A DNA stretch of 22,487 nucleotides, from NCBI RefSeq assembly GCF_000003605.2, contig NW_003111970.1, positions 821,271 to 843,757 on the forward strand. Direction: 5' to 3'. Under the pieces are notes generated by a model. The model saw only the letters and a list, made by a program, of their open reading frames with translations. It ran no database searches and was not told where the DNA came from. Numbering within the stretch: position 1 is the stretch's first letter; each line of letters starts with the position of its first letter. Positions 9,459 to 19,645 of the stretch are shown piece by piece. The DNA comes from Saccoglossus kowalevskii (Eukaryota; Hemichordata; Enteropneusta; Harrimaniidae). A program made the position numbers and the translations under genes.

Positions 9459-9556
9459 CGATGACGATTGTCACCACAGAATAGACCATTCCCGTGACCT
9501 TTGCTTGACCCCGGTGTATTTACATCCGGGTACTTTTGACGGTGTAGAGCGGCCAT
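9459..9556 (-). CDS. Candidate first coding exon of an unknown gene
   Basis: On the minus strand an ATG in strong context (CAAAATGGCC: A at -3, G at +4) opens a frame beginning MAALHRQKYPDVNTPG, rich in GC-containing codons compared with its surroundings. After 32 codons plus two bases it meets GTGAGTG, a consensus splice donor. Unspliced, the frame stops one codon later. The initiator overlaps a YY1-like AAAATGGCCGC, a pattern often seen at start codons of genes with TATA-less promoters. I do not recognise the protein and cannot place exon 2. It would run towards the receptor on the same strand, so an upstream or alternative exon of that locus is conceivable. Confidence is low because the evidence is one short frame and one donor. 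Confidence 0.22.
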
Positions 9557-9853
9557 TTTGAATTTAGTCGCTGATTGAGATAAACATGCACCATGACAAT
9601 AACTTAGAAACATCCTCCCCCTTCGCCTAATAAGCTTGGTGATTACGTCATATGATTTCCTGTTCAGGGAAATACAAGTTTACATAAAAAGCGAAAATTT
9701 CCGAATTGTTAAAACATGGTATAAATGAAATGATTTCAGATTTTTGGAAAAAAGTGATATATCAATCTGGATCTACACAACATCACATATTTAAACGCCA
9801 AAATATTCCCCCAAAACAAACCAACAGACTAACAAGCACTTCGCGGCACAATT

Positions 9854-10045
9854 CTACAACAGAAACCCCAAGAACACAACAATAATGACTGACAGACAAT
9901 ACACACAAATAAACTGAAGAGTACACAATAGGACGTCAAACCAGTGATCAATAAAATATAATATGTACCTCAAGGTAAACATAACGAGGTCACTTTTGTT
10001 TCGAAGAAAATGAGCATGTCTGCCTCCCCATGCATCACTCGCCAT
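9854..10045 (-). CDS. Hypothetical 63-aa ORF, hydrophobic C-terminal half
   Basis: The ATG at 10045 opens MASDAWGGRHAHFLRNKSD, a polar start of about 25 residues, followed by about 37 very hydrophobic residues (YILYFIDHW, then VLLCTLQFICVYCLSVIIVV) that could span a membrane once or twice. A possible splice donor (TTGAG|GTACAT) after 25 codons plus two bases offers the alternative that only the first part is an exon. I recognise no family. The hydrophobic run is T-rich DNA and may be chance. Confidence 0.12.
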   Translation of the reverse strand: MASDAWGGRHAHFLRNKSDLVMFTLRYILYFIDHWFDVLLCTLQFICVYCLSVIIVVFLGFLL

Positions 10046-10516
10046 GTATACTATTAAAAATATTTCACGGATCTTGCCGCCTCTGTTCGCAGCGCTTCGA
10101 AATGGTAGAACGCACTATCAAGGTAATTTGAGGCGTGGAAGTATACCACCTGGCACAGTGAATAATTTATAACCAAGCAGCATGTTCAAATATTATTAGG
10201 TGAGATAGAATTTAATTATTTAAAGGTCGATAAAAATACAATAAACTTAAAAAACAAGTTAGTGCTTTAACTGGATTGTTTACCTTCACGCGTAATAAAA
10301 AATGGCACAAATTTCGTAATTTCACAAAATTTTAATTTGAATGCCGATTATTATAATTTAAAAAAAAATACATTTTCATATATTTCTGTGATCTGCAATT
10401 ACATTAAACTATGACGAACGAGAGTCGTCGGTCTTTAAAAATGATAAATGTCGTCTCATTTGCCGCAGTTGTCTTTGTTGGTGTTGTAAATATAATAACA
10501 CATAGACCATGCTCAT
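10046..10516. other. Non-coding stretch, no feature resolved
   Basis: This AT-rich DNA has one more CpG-containing patch near 10078-10110. A strong-context ATG at 10102 (CGAAATGGTAGAACG) reads only seven codons to a weak GTAATT donor and then stops. I see nothing that qualifies as a gene. Confidence 0.5.
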
Positions 10517-10541
10517 TTAAAGAGCGGTAGTCGTCGCGCCA

Positions 10542-10550
10542 CGCATGCGC
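10542..10550. promoter_or_regulatory. NRF1-like site CGCATGCGC inside the inverted-repeat element
   Basis: CGCATGCGC matches the palindromic core bound by NRF1-type factors (GCGCATGCGC). It sits about 30 bp before a YY1-like AAAGATGGCGGC. Together they resemble a TATA-less promoter, but both lie inside the TIR element, so they may be element sequence rather than a host promoter. Confidence 0.3.
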
Positions 10551-10578
10551 GAGATACATGGTTCTCATATAAACAAAG

Positions 10579-10643
10579 ATGGCGGCTTTGACTGTTGCGC
10601 AGATCAGCGAGTACAAACTGAGTCATTACCAAGCATTAATTAG
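10579..10643 (+). other. Short open frame at a YY1-like ATGGCGGC, possible first exon or TE remnant
   Basis: ATGGCGGCTTTG opens MAALTVAQISEYKLSHYQAL. After 21 codons plus two bases there is an AG|GTATTT junction that could act as a donor; read through, the frame stops after three more residues. It lies wholly within the TIR element. It may be a promoter and first exon carried by the element, the relic of a transposase start, or chance. Confidence 0.15.
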
Positions 10644-10821
10644 GTATTTTTAGGTGATTGGAAGATATCGGAAGAGTCATCGGCTGTAATTAGTGCAAAT
10701 CGCGCCCAGGTCAATCCCCATTTTTGTGATTTCCGTTAGAATAGCGCATTGGATTGTGGGAGATCATTGTTTATGGACACAAATGTCGCACATGTGTGGC
10801 GCGACGACTACCGCCCTTCAA

Positions 10822-11377
10822 GCTCCAATAAGGAAAAAAACAATGTCATGTTATTAAATCAGAAGTATCTACTGGTGTGTACAATAGTGATGTAGTTCAA
10901 GCAGACAGTTACAGTAATTTTTTTCATCACCTTGAATACGTCTGAATGAAATTTCAAAATTTCACTAGATTATCTCATTGTTTTGATTTCAGCACGTTTC
11001 CCAGCATCTCTGTAAACCTAACTCTGTCGTTATTGATTGACAAATATACTAAAACCCTATTTCTTTATAATACGTGTCTATTAACGCTACTTATTACCAC
11101 AGTGAATGTGATGTCAGTTTATTAACATGTTTATATTTTATACGCAATTATCATACAATATAATTTGATAGTTTCAATATGATAATGATGATAATGATGA
11201 TAATGATGATAATAATAATAAAAACAATAGCATTTATTGATTGTCTATCACTAACTTATTATTTATATATAGAAGTGAACAGTGACAAAATCAATAAACA
11301 TTGTCAGGTTTTTCTAAAATCTGAATAACATCTAGCTTTGTAATTTCCTGCCTTGGAGCGAACGACTTCCCGGAAAA
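10822..11377. other. AT-rich non-coding stretch
   Basis: No gene was seen. A GATAATGAT microsatellite lies at 11180-11224. Confidence 0.6.
11180..11224. repeat. (GATAATGAT)n microsatellite grading into (AAT)n
   Basis: Three or four copies of a nine-base GATAATGAT pattern decay into AAT triplets at the right side. Confidence 0.92.
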
Positions 11378-11408
11378 TGATGATTTACATTTAGTGTGTC
11401 ACAGTGAA
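11378..11408 (+). repeat. 31-bp exact dispersed repeat, copy 1
   Basis: The 31 bases beginning TGATGATTTACATTTAGTG and ending GTGTCACAGTGAA recur without mismatch at 15330-15360 in the same orientation. The flanks do not match beyond the 31 bases. Its identity is unknown; a transposon end or a conserved control element are possible. Confidence 0.85.
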
Positions 11409-13337
11409 AAGAGACAGTACCGAGTGTCGGTGAATGGTATGTCTATGCGCGTACTTGGTGTTCGGTAGAATTACGCGTTCGCACTGTTATTATTATTATT
11501 TTTTCAGTGGTTCGGAAACCATTTCCGCAGTTCCATCAACGCAACACACATTTCTGAACAAGTGTATACAAACTATGATTCATGGAAATACTACTGCAAA
11601 GTATGGCAGTGGATAAGTGGATAAGTAAACATTATTTATCTCATAATATAATGTGCGTCATTGATTGATAAATAGTTACACATCCTCCATGATTCAGTGA
11701 GTAGATTTACGTCAAGGTTTCTACTAACAATGTGGGTCTGTGCCTGGATACAGCAATATTCACTGTTAATCAGGGACCTTGGTTTGAAGTACGTAATACC
11801 TAATACTTGTCATTAATTACCAATATATACACACAACATGTGACGTGAAATGTAGCACTTATCGGCATCCGTGTTTCGGGGTCTTTCCGTAAAATGCCAG
11901 TAATAACGTTTTATTAGGTGCAACTGTAGAATCGATAAAGTGCCGCTTCACGGATTAATTCTAGTTATTTGTCTCTCTGAGAAATTTATTGGCCGCGCAT
12001 TTAAATGAATGTATAAAGTTCATTTTACTTTCACGTTCCCTTCTTTGTGATGTTTCCCATTGCGTGACAAACCTCAATGCGTTCGGCATGTAAACTAAAT
12101 TAAAAACCTGCCCTCGTTGTATATTTTATTAGTGGTGTGCAAGGATAATAAGCAACCCTTGCCTGACAACCTGTCACGATAGAAAAATCACGTTCGCGTT
12201 GACCGAACATATTCAGGCACATAGTAGAGTGCCATCGGTAATTATGCCGTTAACACAAAATAACGAACAGTGCACTGATTGCACAGGCAAGCTGTGTTAA
12301 TAACAATAACTAAAAAAATAATATAATATTAATCTACTATGTTATTATTGAATGTTGTTCTGAAACTGTAGTACATACAATTAACCAGCTGGTAAGCCAG
12401 GGTGAACAACCTTTTCGCGTACGCCCATTTGATTTACCACATAATTACGATTTTATTTTTTTTATTTTCATGCAAAGGCAACTGTCACATGCAAAAACGA
12501 TGTATCTTATGCTTATATCAATTACTGTGACAATTACGTGTCATTTGTAGTACGATGTTACGGTGAAAGTTGAGGCAAAAGGTAATGTTAAAAAAGTAGT
12601 ACACCGAAACATGAAGTTTGTGTATATAAAGTTGGAGGACCCGATGACTGTTAATGTGCTGTTTAATTTTGTCTTAATTATTAACATAATTTGTTTTCAG
12701 CAAAATTGTTGTACCCAAATAATTGTACTGTACAGTATTATGACTATACGTTCATAGTCAAAATTTCGGAAACGCCCGTGACAATAGAAAGGGAGAACAA
12801 TCAGTGTTTATATTAAATAATACACTTTGTATATACAATGAGATAATGTAAGACAACCAACAATGAACTTGAAGTTAATGATTCAATATGCGTAATGAAT
12901 TTCTACTGAATGTACAGTTAGATGTACATGTATATTAACACCCATGAAAAAATAATTCATTACACATTCAACAAATTACTATAGTCATCAGCAATTATAA
13001 AAGAATACAAAACAAATGAAATGAGAAATTTCTTCTTAAGAGTATATCAGAGCCAAGTTTATGCAGCAAAGCTCTATCGTCATTAAGCAAGTCGCATAGT
13101 AAATAATGTATGTGTGACAATTATATTTGTACTACAGGACTTGTCGGCTTGACGTGTTAGAAAACGTTTTACGATGAGTATATATGTGTTTAACACTTGA
13201 AACGAATTACAAGACATATAATAAAACAAGTCGCCTTAACGTATACAGCTGTGTATCACTAATATATGAACAGTAACACGTGACAATACACTGTTTTAAT
13301 AACAGGCAAATATTCACACAATATTGTAATTAATGTC
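11409..13337. other. AT-rich non-coding stretch
   Basis: I found no family-recognisable frame on either strand, no RNA gene and no tandem array. Short open frames (for example near 11434-11616 and 12563-12757) have no recognisable composition or motifs. Confidence 0.6.
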
Positions 13338-13401
13338 AATTTAAAATACTCAAAAAGTGTTCCAACAACTACTGGAACACTGATAATTTAAAATACTTCA
13401 A
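13338..13401. repeat. Perfect 9-bp hairpin flanked by direct repeats
   Basis: AGTGTTCCA (13356-13364) and TGGAACACT (13373-13381) form a perfect 9-bp stem with an 8-base loop, ACAACTAC. The stem is bracketed by AATTTAAAATACTCAA (13338-13353) and AATTTAAAATACTTCAA (13385-13401), direct repeats differing by one inserted base. The arrangement looks like a small insertion between target duplications or a structured RNA element. Confidence 0.6.
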
Positions 13402-15329
13402 GGCTGGCGAATTAAACAGTTTATTATTAAAAAATGGCACAGATATGTGAATACTATAGCCATGTGCAAGTTTCCAAAATATTATGACAACGAGTTTATA
13501 TCTAACATGCTAAAACATCGCCTTTTAATGGGAACCTTTGTATTTTCGCACGGATTTCCCATCATTTAAAACTGACACTCACTTCTGTGTCGAAGACATG
13601 ATTATGAATCGATAGAATCATTAAGACTGCACTCCACACATGAATGTGAACGTCAAAAGTAAAGTCATTATTTATATTTCGTACTCGTTCATGTTCTGAC
13701 AGATGATAAGTATTTCCACACTATCGGTATTTACATATTCCGTTCTATTTAATATCATTAGTGGAATTCATATTAAAATATATTAGTAGGAGAAATAAAT
13801 TAATTAAATTGACTTTCCTGTTCTCAAATGTACATGGGAAAATACAAGTTAAATTGGCTAAGCATGATTCATCACCATATTTTATTCATACCTATCAAAT
13901 CTTTGCGTGTCGTGTCAAAAAATAGCATACTTATAAATCCGCCTGTAGTGTCAGTTTTAAATATTTATTTTCAGCTATACCCCACTATAGGTATGCGGCT
14001 GGGGGAATTGGTATCGTCAGAAAATAAGAATATACAGTATTTTGTTGGTGTACAAATTTTGTTACAATTAACATGTGAGGATTAGAGTGTTATTGTCCGG
14101 TATATATTCATATTCATTGAACACGTAGAGTATTTGGAGTTTTTGTCACCAATGTAATCAACATACATCGTATATATTAAAATAATGTGAACAAGTAACT
14201 GTATAAGTTATCTAAAATGTTTAGATTTTGTTAAATAACTATTTTCTGTGGTTAGAATGTTAGTAGTATAACATAATACAGTAACAAATCCCTGTCATGA
14301 ATATTTAAATATTTGCATTTGTGTAATCAGCTTAAAATAACATTATTGCTTAAAATAACATTCGTATTCGACCAACTGGGCTTTCAATATTTTCATGCCG
14401 GATAATTTTAAAAACTGACTTCATTTTAAATGGTATTGTCAGTCACTCATATTGTCCATGACATATCAAGGCTGGTGACAATAACATCGAATTTTTATTT
14501 TATATATATTTGTTATCACTATTATTAAATGTGTTGACATATGTACCAATTTTGATCAACTGTGTCAACAAACTGTTCAAGCAGGTTTTGCACATCAAAG
14601 AGCTTAACACAATAATGTCATATGGTGCTGTTTACTGGAACGTCATACAATATATTACTACTATAGCATTTTCCAAAAAAACTAATATGTCTGTATGTTG
14701 GTGTAGAGCATAAAATAGAGAATATACACGAAGAACGCTACAATATTCCATGCCAGACATATAGTTGTGTACTTTGATCAACAAAGATCACGTGATGGCA
14801 TGCAATGGAACATATCTAGAATCATGCTAAATGAGTATACATCATGCGTGCACATATCCCCAGAACATACTGTCTGTTTAAAGTGGCGGACGTGACCACT
14901 GAACTACTGGTGCTTGAAAAAAAAAAGACGGCAGCAAACCATATGCTATCGGTGTATTGCGTGACGTAGGCATGCTAGTAATATCTAAAAATGATACGTC
15001 ATACAGTGTACATAAACAACAAATCATATCAAAAATAACATGTTATGAGTGTCATATGGTGTAATGTAATTCATAAACGTTAATATTTTTTGTTATGCGT
15101 TTTGTTATTTTACAATGCTTACGTAATAAATAGTATAATTTCTCTGCCAGTGGTTGCAACTTTAAGTTAGTTTACCCCTTGAATAAATGTGTCTCGATTA
15201 TGAGTTGAAGATTTACTCATATTGGTATACGGTGGTTCGTGGAATAACACTGCGTCACATATGACATAGATAGCTTTATAGAGCCGGTGTTAATTACAAT
15301 CACAACGTACTCATATCATTGGGAACAAC
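13402..15329. other. AT-rich non-coding stretch
   Basis: No gene was seen. A local 19-bp tandem duplication lies at 14329-14362. The open frame around 13828-14085 has no motif and looks like chance. Confidence 0.6.
14329..14362. repeat. Two-copy 19-bp tandem duplication
   Basis: GCTTAAAATAACATT occurs at 14329-14343 and again at 14348-14362, a period of 19 bases. It is a simple slippage-type duplication. Confidence 0.8.
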
Positions 15330-15360
15330 TGATGATTTACATTTAGTGTGTCACAGTGAA
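15330..15360 (+). repeat. 31-bp exact dispersed repeat, copy 2
   Basis: Identical to 11378-11408 and in the same orientation, 3952 bp away. Flanking sequence diverges at once on both sides. Here the base before the repeat makes CTGATGA, but the downstream part does not fold as a hammerhead ribozyme. Confidence 0.85.
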
Positions 15361-18110
15361 TCTAATTGTCTGTATTCGTGTTCGTAGATTACTCGTGGTA
15401 GTTTATCACTAAGGATATCTAAGCGGCTGTGGCAGATTGAATACACATCATATACTTATAATCAATTGTAGAACATGATATGATTTGCTGGATTAAAATA
15501 CCGTTTAATATTAGCCATCGAACGAAATTACATGGCTAGATGTTATGTTGAAATATGAGCCTGCATTACGTTCATTTTTTTTTTCACATTGTGCTTATTT
15601 TCTACGTGTTTCTTCTTAATATTATAAACGCCATCGATTCTCTAAATAGGATTACTAGGTTGCTACTATATATCAATTGGTTTATTTTATATTAGTGATG
15701 AAGATGATCAGTTTGTTATCCAATATTATCGCTGTATAATAGTGACATCCATCTAGCAATCAAATGAATATGAGCGACACACAACGCACAGAACCACGTA
15801 TTCATTAAAATATTCCGACCAGCTCATATTAGGTCATCACATTAGCGAGATGCGCACGTAGATCTGAATTCCACCAACCGATGATATTTTACAATCCTTC
15901 GCTACATGTGAATAATGTACATCGTATTTACCTGATTATTAAAGAAACAACTGCCATTCGACCGCACTCATCACTTAGACGTCGACTGGCCACAACCAAT
16001 ACGTGCGCCATTGACAGGCCGGTGACCCAATATAGGCAGAGGTTTATATTTAAAATGGTTGCTTAGTTTGTTTATAAATAAAATAATTGACGTTTTCGTG
16101 ACTATCGGCCTAGTGTGACGGATTTGGTCCGTTCTATCTACACAGTATGTGACGCGACGCATCACAGTTGTGGGTGTTATCACGCGCTATATATCGAGAG
16201 ATTTCGTTCTGAGGTAAGGCATTACATCCCTGTTCCAATATTGAATACGTGTTAAAGCCAGTGAACATGTATTATGCGAGAGTGCAGTGTCATTGTTCTC
16301 ATAAAATTTAAATAATGAAGTGGACAGTATATTCTAGAGTTGCCTAATGGCCACCTAATGAATATTCATAATATAACTAACCAAAAGCACTACAAGCAAC
16401 TGTTTGATTTTGTATAGGCTTTCGAAGGTATCTTCCTTCTCATTAATATTTATATATTTATGAATCTATAATGAGCTTATAACAAATAAATGAGTTGAGA
16501 GATTGAAATGCACACACGTAGCTAATGTGGCTTTTGCCATCATGCTCAGTTGTCCCAGTCTGACAAACCAGACAGCAGGCTGCATTTTGAATGTTGTATC
16601 GTTCCAATTTATTTGATGTATATAGTTAATTTTTTCATCTGTTACTTTTTTATGTGTAGGAAATGCCTCGCCTTAAATTTTAATATATTGGGTTAGAATG
16701 TACTGTCAAATTGTTTCCATGTTTTTACGTGTTTTACAACACACAGTTGTCACCCACTGTTTGAGATTCTAAAAACGTATTCACGAGTGATTAAACTAGG
16801 TGTGAACAGTTACGTGGAAATAAAAAATCACATATGTCATTGATTATACATAAGAGACATATTTTATTTTATTCCTCCGTCTACTATAGACGAATTATTT
16901 GTACGTCCGTCTTTTTGTGATCAAAGAAATGAGTACAATGGGTCATTGTCGCTAAAGTTTACCAACAATGCATTAAATGTTCAGAAGCGTCGCTGCCTCG
17001 CTTTGAAAAAGTTCCCGATTGGGAAGTTCAGATTCCTGATTGGACAATATTTGAATTAAAAAGCCATTGTCCGACATCGAGTTCAAGATAGATCAAGGAA
17101 CAGTGCGTGTATTCCATCGCCCATTCGATAAGAAGTTTGTGGACTTTTAGATTTTCCCATACGCCTTTTGTATAACGATCTATTGTTAATAATATTGGGG
17201 GCACGAGTCAATGTCAGAGTTAAGACATTAGGTGTAGGTAAAGCACTATCAGCCTGATTGAGTTTTTAATGAAATATGTCCAGGCATGCTTGACAGACTT
17301 TTGATTACGCGCTGAGATGTGTGTAAATGAGTGATTGTGTTCCGTTGGACAATTGCCACAGGTTGGTCAAATGTCTATGGAACCATTATGTACTGTACGT
17401 ATCCTGATAAAATAAGATAAGTCAAGGAATGTCCGAAACAACCCCACCTATATAAACTGTTTCATAACATATGGATACATAATACGCAATTCTCACCACA
17501 GCTAGCTATGATAGACGCACAACACGATATCCTACATAGACATAAACTTTGCACATGTGCGGCTCCTACAATTATTTAATAGTTATTGTACCGGTGTAAA
17601 ATTTCTTGCGTGTTTATGTATGGTCTGGTTGTAGTTACGTGTGGTGTTTTACATTAATGAGGGTTATTGGTTATTATGATTGTGTAGGCAATGAAACTTA
17701 GAGTACAACGTCCTCCTCAAGAGCCCGTTGGAAAGACTCGGGACTCAAATCCTATTTCATTAGGTCAGCCAATACATGGAGTGATCATAGTACTGCCTGG
17801 ATCGAGCAGATAACTGTTGAGAGAATTCAGCAAGTATCCCGCGCACATATCAGGCGTGCCGTGTCGTGTTTATCCGGATCATTATCGCTGCTCACTTCAC
17901 TAATTGTGTATCTGCACACATAAAATAACATAACACACTTATGAAGCAATGATCAAACCGGACAATATGCATAACAGCCGGTACTGAATCAAGTAAGGGA
18001 GTTCTACAAAACTCTATAAATGGCATATTACCAATATTTTTTAAGTAGTATAATTCAAAACGTAAACACCAATAAGCAGAATTAAATCTTTTAGAGTATT
18101 AGAGCGTGAT
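15361..18110. other. AT-rich non-coding stretch
   Basis: No gene, RNA gene or array was recognised. A small CpG-bearing patch at about 15960-16210 includes a donor-like GAG|GTAAGG near 16212, but no open frame leads into it. Confidence 0.55.
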
Positions 18111-18481
18111 GTAAACGTTAGTAATATCGTAGTAAAGGTTAGTAATATCGTAGTAAACGTTAGTAATATCGTAGTAAACGTTAGTAATATCGTAGTAAAG
18201 GTTAGTAATATCGTAGTAAAGGTTAGTAATATCGTAGTAAACGTTAGTAATATCGTAGTAAAGGTTAGTAATATCGTAGTAAACGTTAGTAATATCGTAG
18301 TAAAGGTTAGTAATATCGTAGTAAACGTTAGTAATATCGTAGTAAACGTTAGTAATATCGTAGTAAACGTTAGTATTATCGTAGTAAACGTTATTAATAT
18401 CGTAGTAAACGTTAGTATTATCGTAGTAAACGTTAGTAATATCGTAGTAAACGTTAGCAATATCGTAGTAAAGGTTAGTAA
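18111..18481. repeat. 21-bp-unit minisatellite with two alternating variants
   Basis: The unit reads GTTAGTAATATCGTAGTAAA plus C or G. The junction word is AACGTT or AAGGTT. The first junction is at 18114-18119 and the last at 18471-18476, a distance of 357 bases or exactly 17 periods. In order the 18 junctions are C G C C G G C G C G C C C C C C C G. The left half alternates, while the right half is uniform C with other changes (TATTATC, TTATTAAT, TAGCAATA). Because 21 is a multiple of three, a 160-codon minus-strand frame (LLTFTTI repeated) runs through it. I regard that frame as a by-product. Confidence 0.97.
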
Positions 18482-19628
18482 AACAAGATCCCTTTGACGT
18501 TTATGGTTTTTGAATCGCCTCATGCCTGCGACACTCGGTGCTTCGGAGCAATAAGATGGCTACAAACTAATCAGCTACAATAAGCTGGAATTTACAAGTT
18601 ATGAAACACATTTTTAGAGATTTCACGCTCTATTTCACGCACTCGTTAGGTTAGGTAGAAAACGCAATAACATATAACATATTAGAAGCATCCTTGCTAG
18701 TAATATTATTATTCATAAAATCAAAGCAAGACTACGGGTCGTAGGAAGACGGTATGGTCATTGTTGCTTACTGGGTGGCGCCCTCTATTTTCTTGAAGGA
18801 AAACTTGAAATAAATAATATTAGACATGCAATAAGTAGTAATGCGTCTGCACACCACTGTGCACTGCCACATTTATTGTCATGGCAACTGCTGTTTTACA
18901 AAACAGAAATCTCTACAGAATATGAAAAATTGTCAATAATACGAATTGTATGACCAATGATTAGGTAACCATGCAAGAGCGTTCCAAAATTAATACCGGA
19001 CAAAAAATAGAAATCACAAAGTCGTTTACTTTGACAGCCTAAATGACGAAGAATACTGTGTACAATTATGATGCAATAGTAGTAAACATTGGATGTGATC
19101 CAGAGAAAAAAAAAAGGATGAAACGTCCACTTTTTCCAGTTGTATCCTTTAGTCCTATTGTAAAACAACATTCATAACCTTACTATCATTTTATGTTATA
19201 TTATTGTTACACTTTAGTATTGACTAATTGACAAAATGATATTTATTTAAAGGAAACATTAAAATGATTTCCCTGGACGACAGACATGATACTATCACAC
19301 GGTTAATAATTAAAGATAAGGTGCGAGAGCGCAAAGTAACACTCGACTATATTCCATCCAAAAAAAGCTGTATCACAATCATGTGACAACATTAATTTTA
19401 AACAAACAGTTCGATACGGTTCAAATACAACAACAACATATGTTCGGTATCAGTGTATGATTGCACCGGGACGGGCAAATAAAATTTTTGTAATGTTAGA
19501 AACTCACATCGACACATTTTTATTATTTATGAAATTAATATGTGCCGTTTCAATATGGTGATACCATTAAAATCCAATTTACAATTCACACACAATGCTT
19601 TTACTGGGAACATACTCAATGTCAGACA

Positions 19629-19645
19629 TATAATAATAATAATAT
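19629..19645. repeat. (AAT)n microsatellite
   Basis: A short run of about five AAT triplets. Confidence 0.85.

Larger units (their letters stand above)
10517..10821. mobile_element. 305-bp terminal-inverted-repeat element (MITE-like, non-autonomous)
   Basis: The left end (from 10517) and right end (to 10821) are inverted copies. The core AGCGGTAGTCGTCGCGCC on the left pairs base for base with GGCGCGACGACTACCGC on the right. The outer 31 positions match at 28; similarity continues inward to about 39 bp with further mismatches. The interior encodes no transposase. The flanks GCTCAT (10511-10516) and GCTCCA (10822-10827) are only partly alike, so a target-site duplication is uncertain. The left end contains TTAA and the right TCAA at the matching place, but the element does not begin with the CCY ends usual for piggyBac, so I leave the superfamily open. 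The GC- and CpG-rich ends stand out against AT-rich surroundings. Confidence 0.72.

Noticed and set aside
13828-14085. 85-codon plus-strand frame
   Set aside because: It lies in AT-rich DNA with no recognisable domain, and its composition is like neighbouring non-coding sequence.
15329-15365. CTGATGA followed by a GAA-containing segment as a hammerhead ribozyme
   Set aside because: The intervening bases do not form stem II, and the other copy of the repeat lacks the leading C.
17700-17760. tRNA-like B box (GGACTCAAATCC)
   Set aside because: There is no A box at the right distance and no cloverleaf pairing.
18041-18523. 160-codon minus-strand frame of LLTFTTI repeats
   Set aside because: It is entirely a 21-bp tandem repeat with random flanks; the open frame follows from the unit length.
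18896-19171. 91-codon minus-strand frame
   Set aside because: It has aromatic-rich low-complexity composition, no motif, no splice signals and no supporting context.
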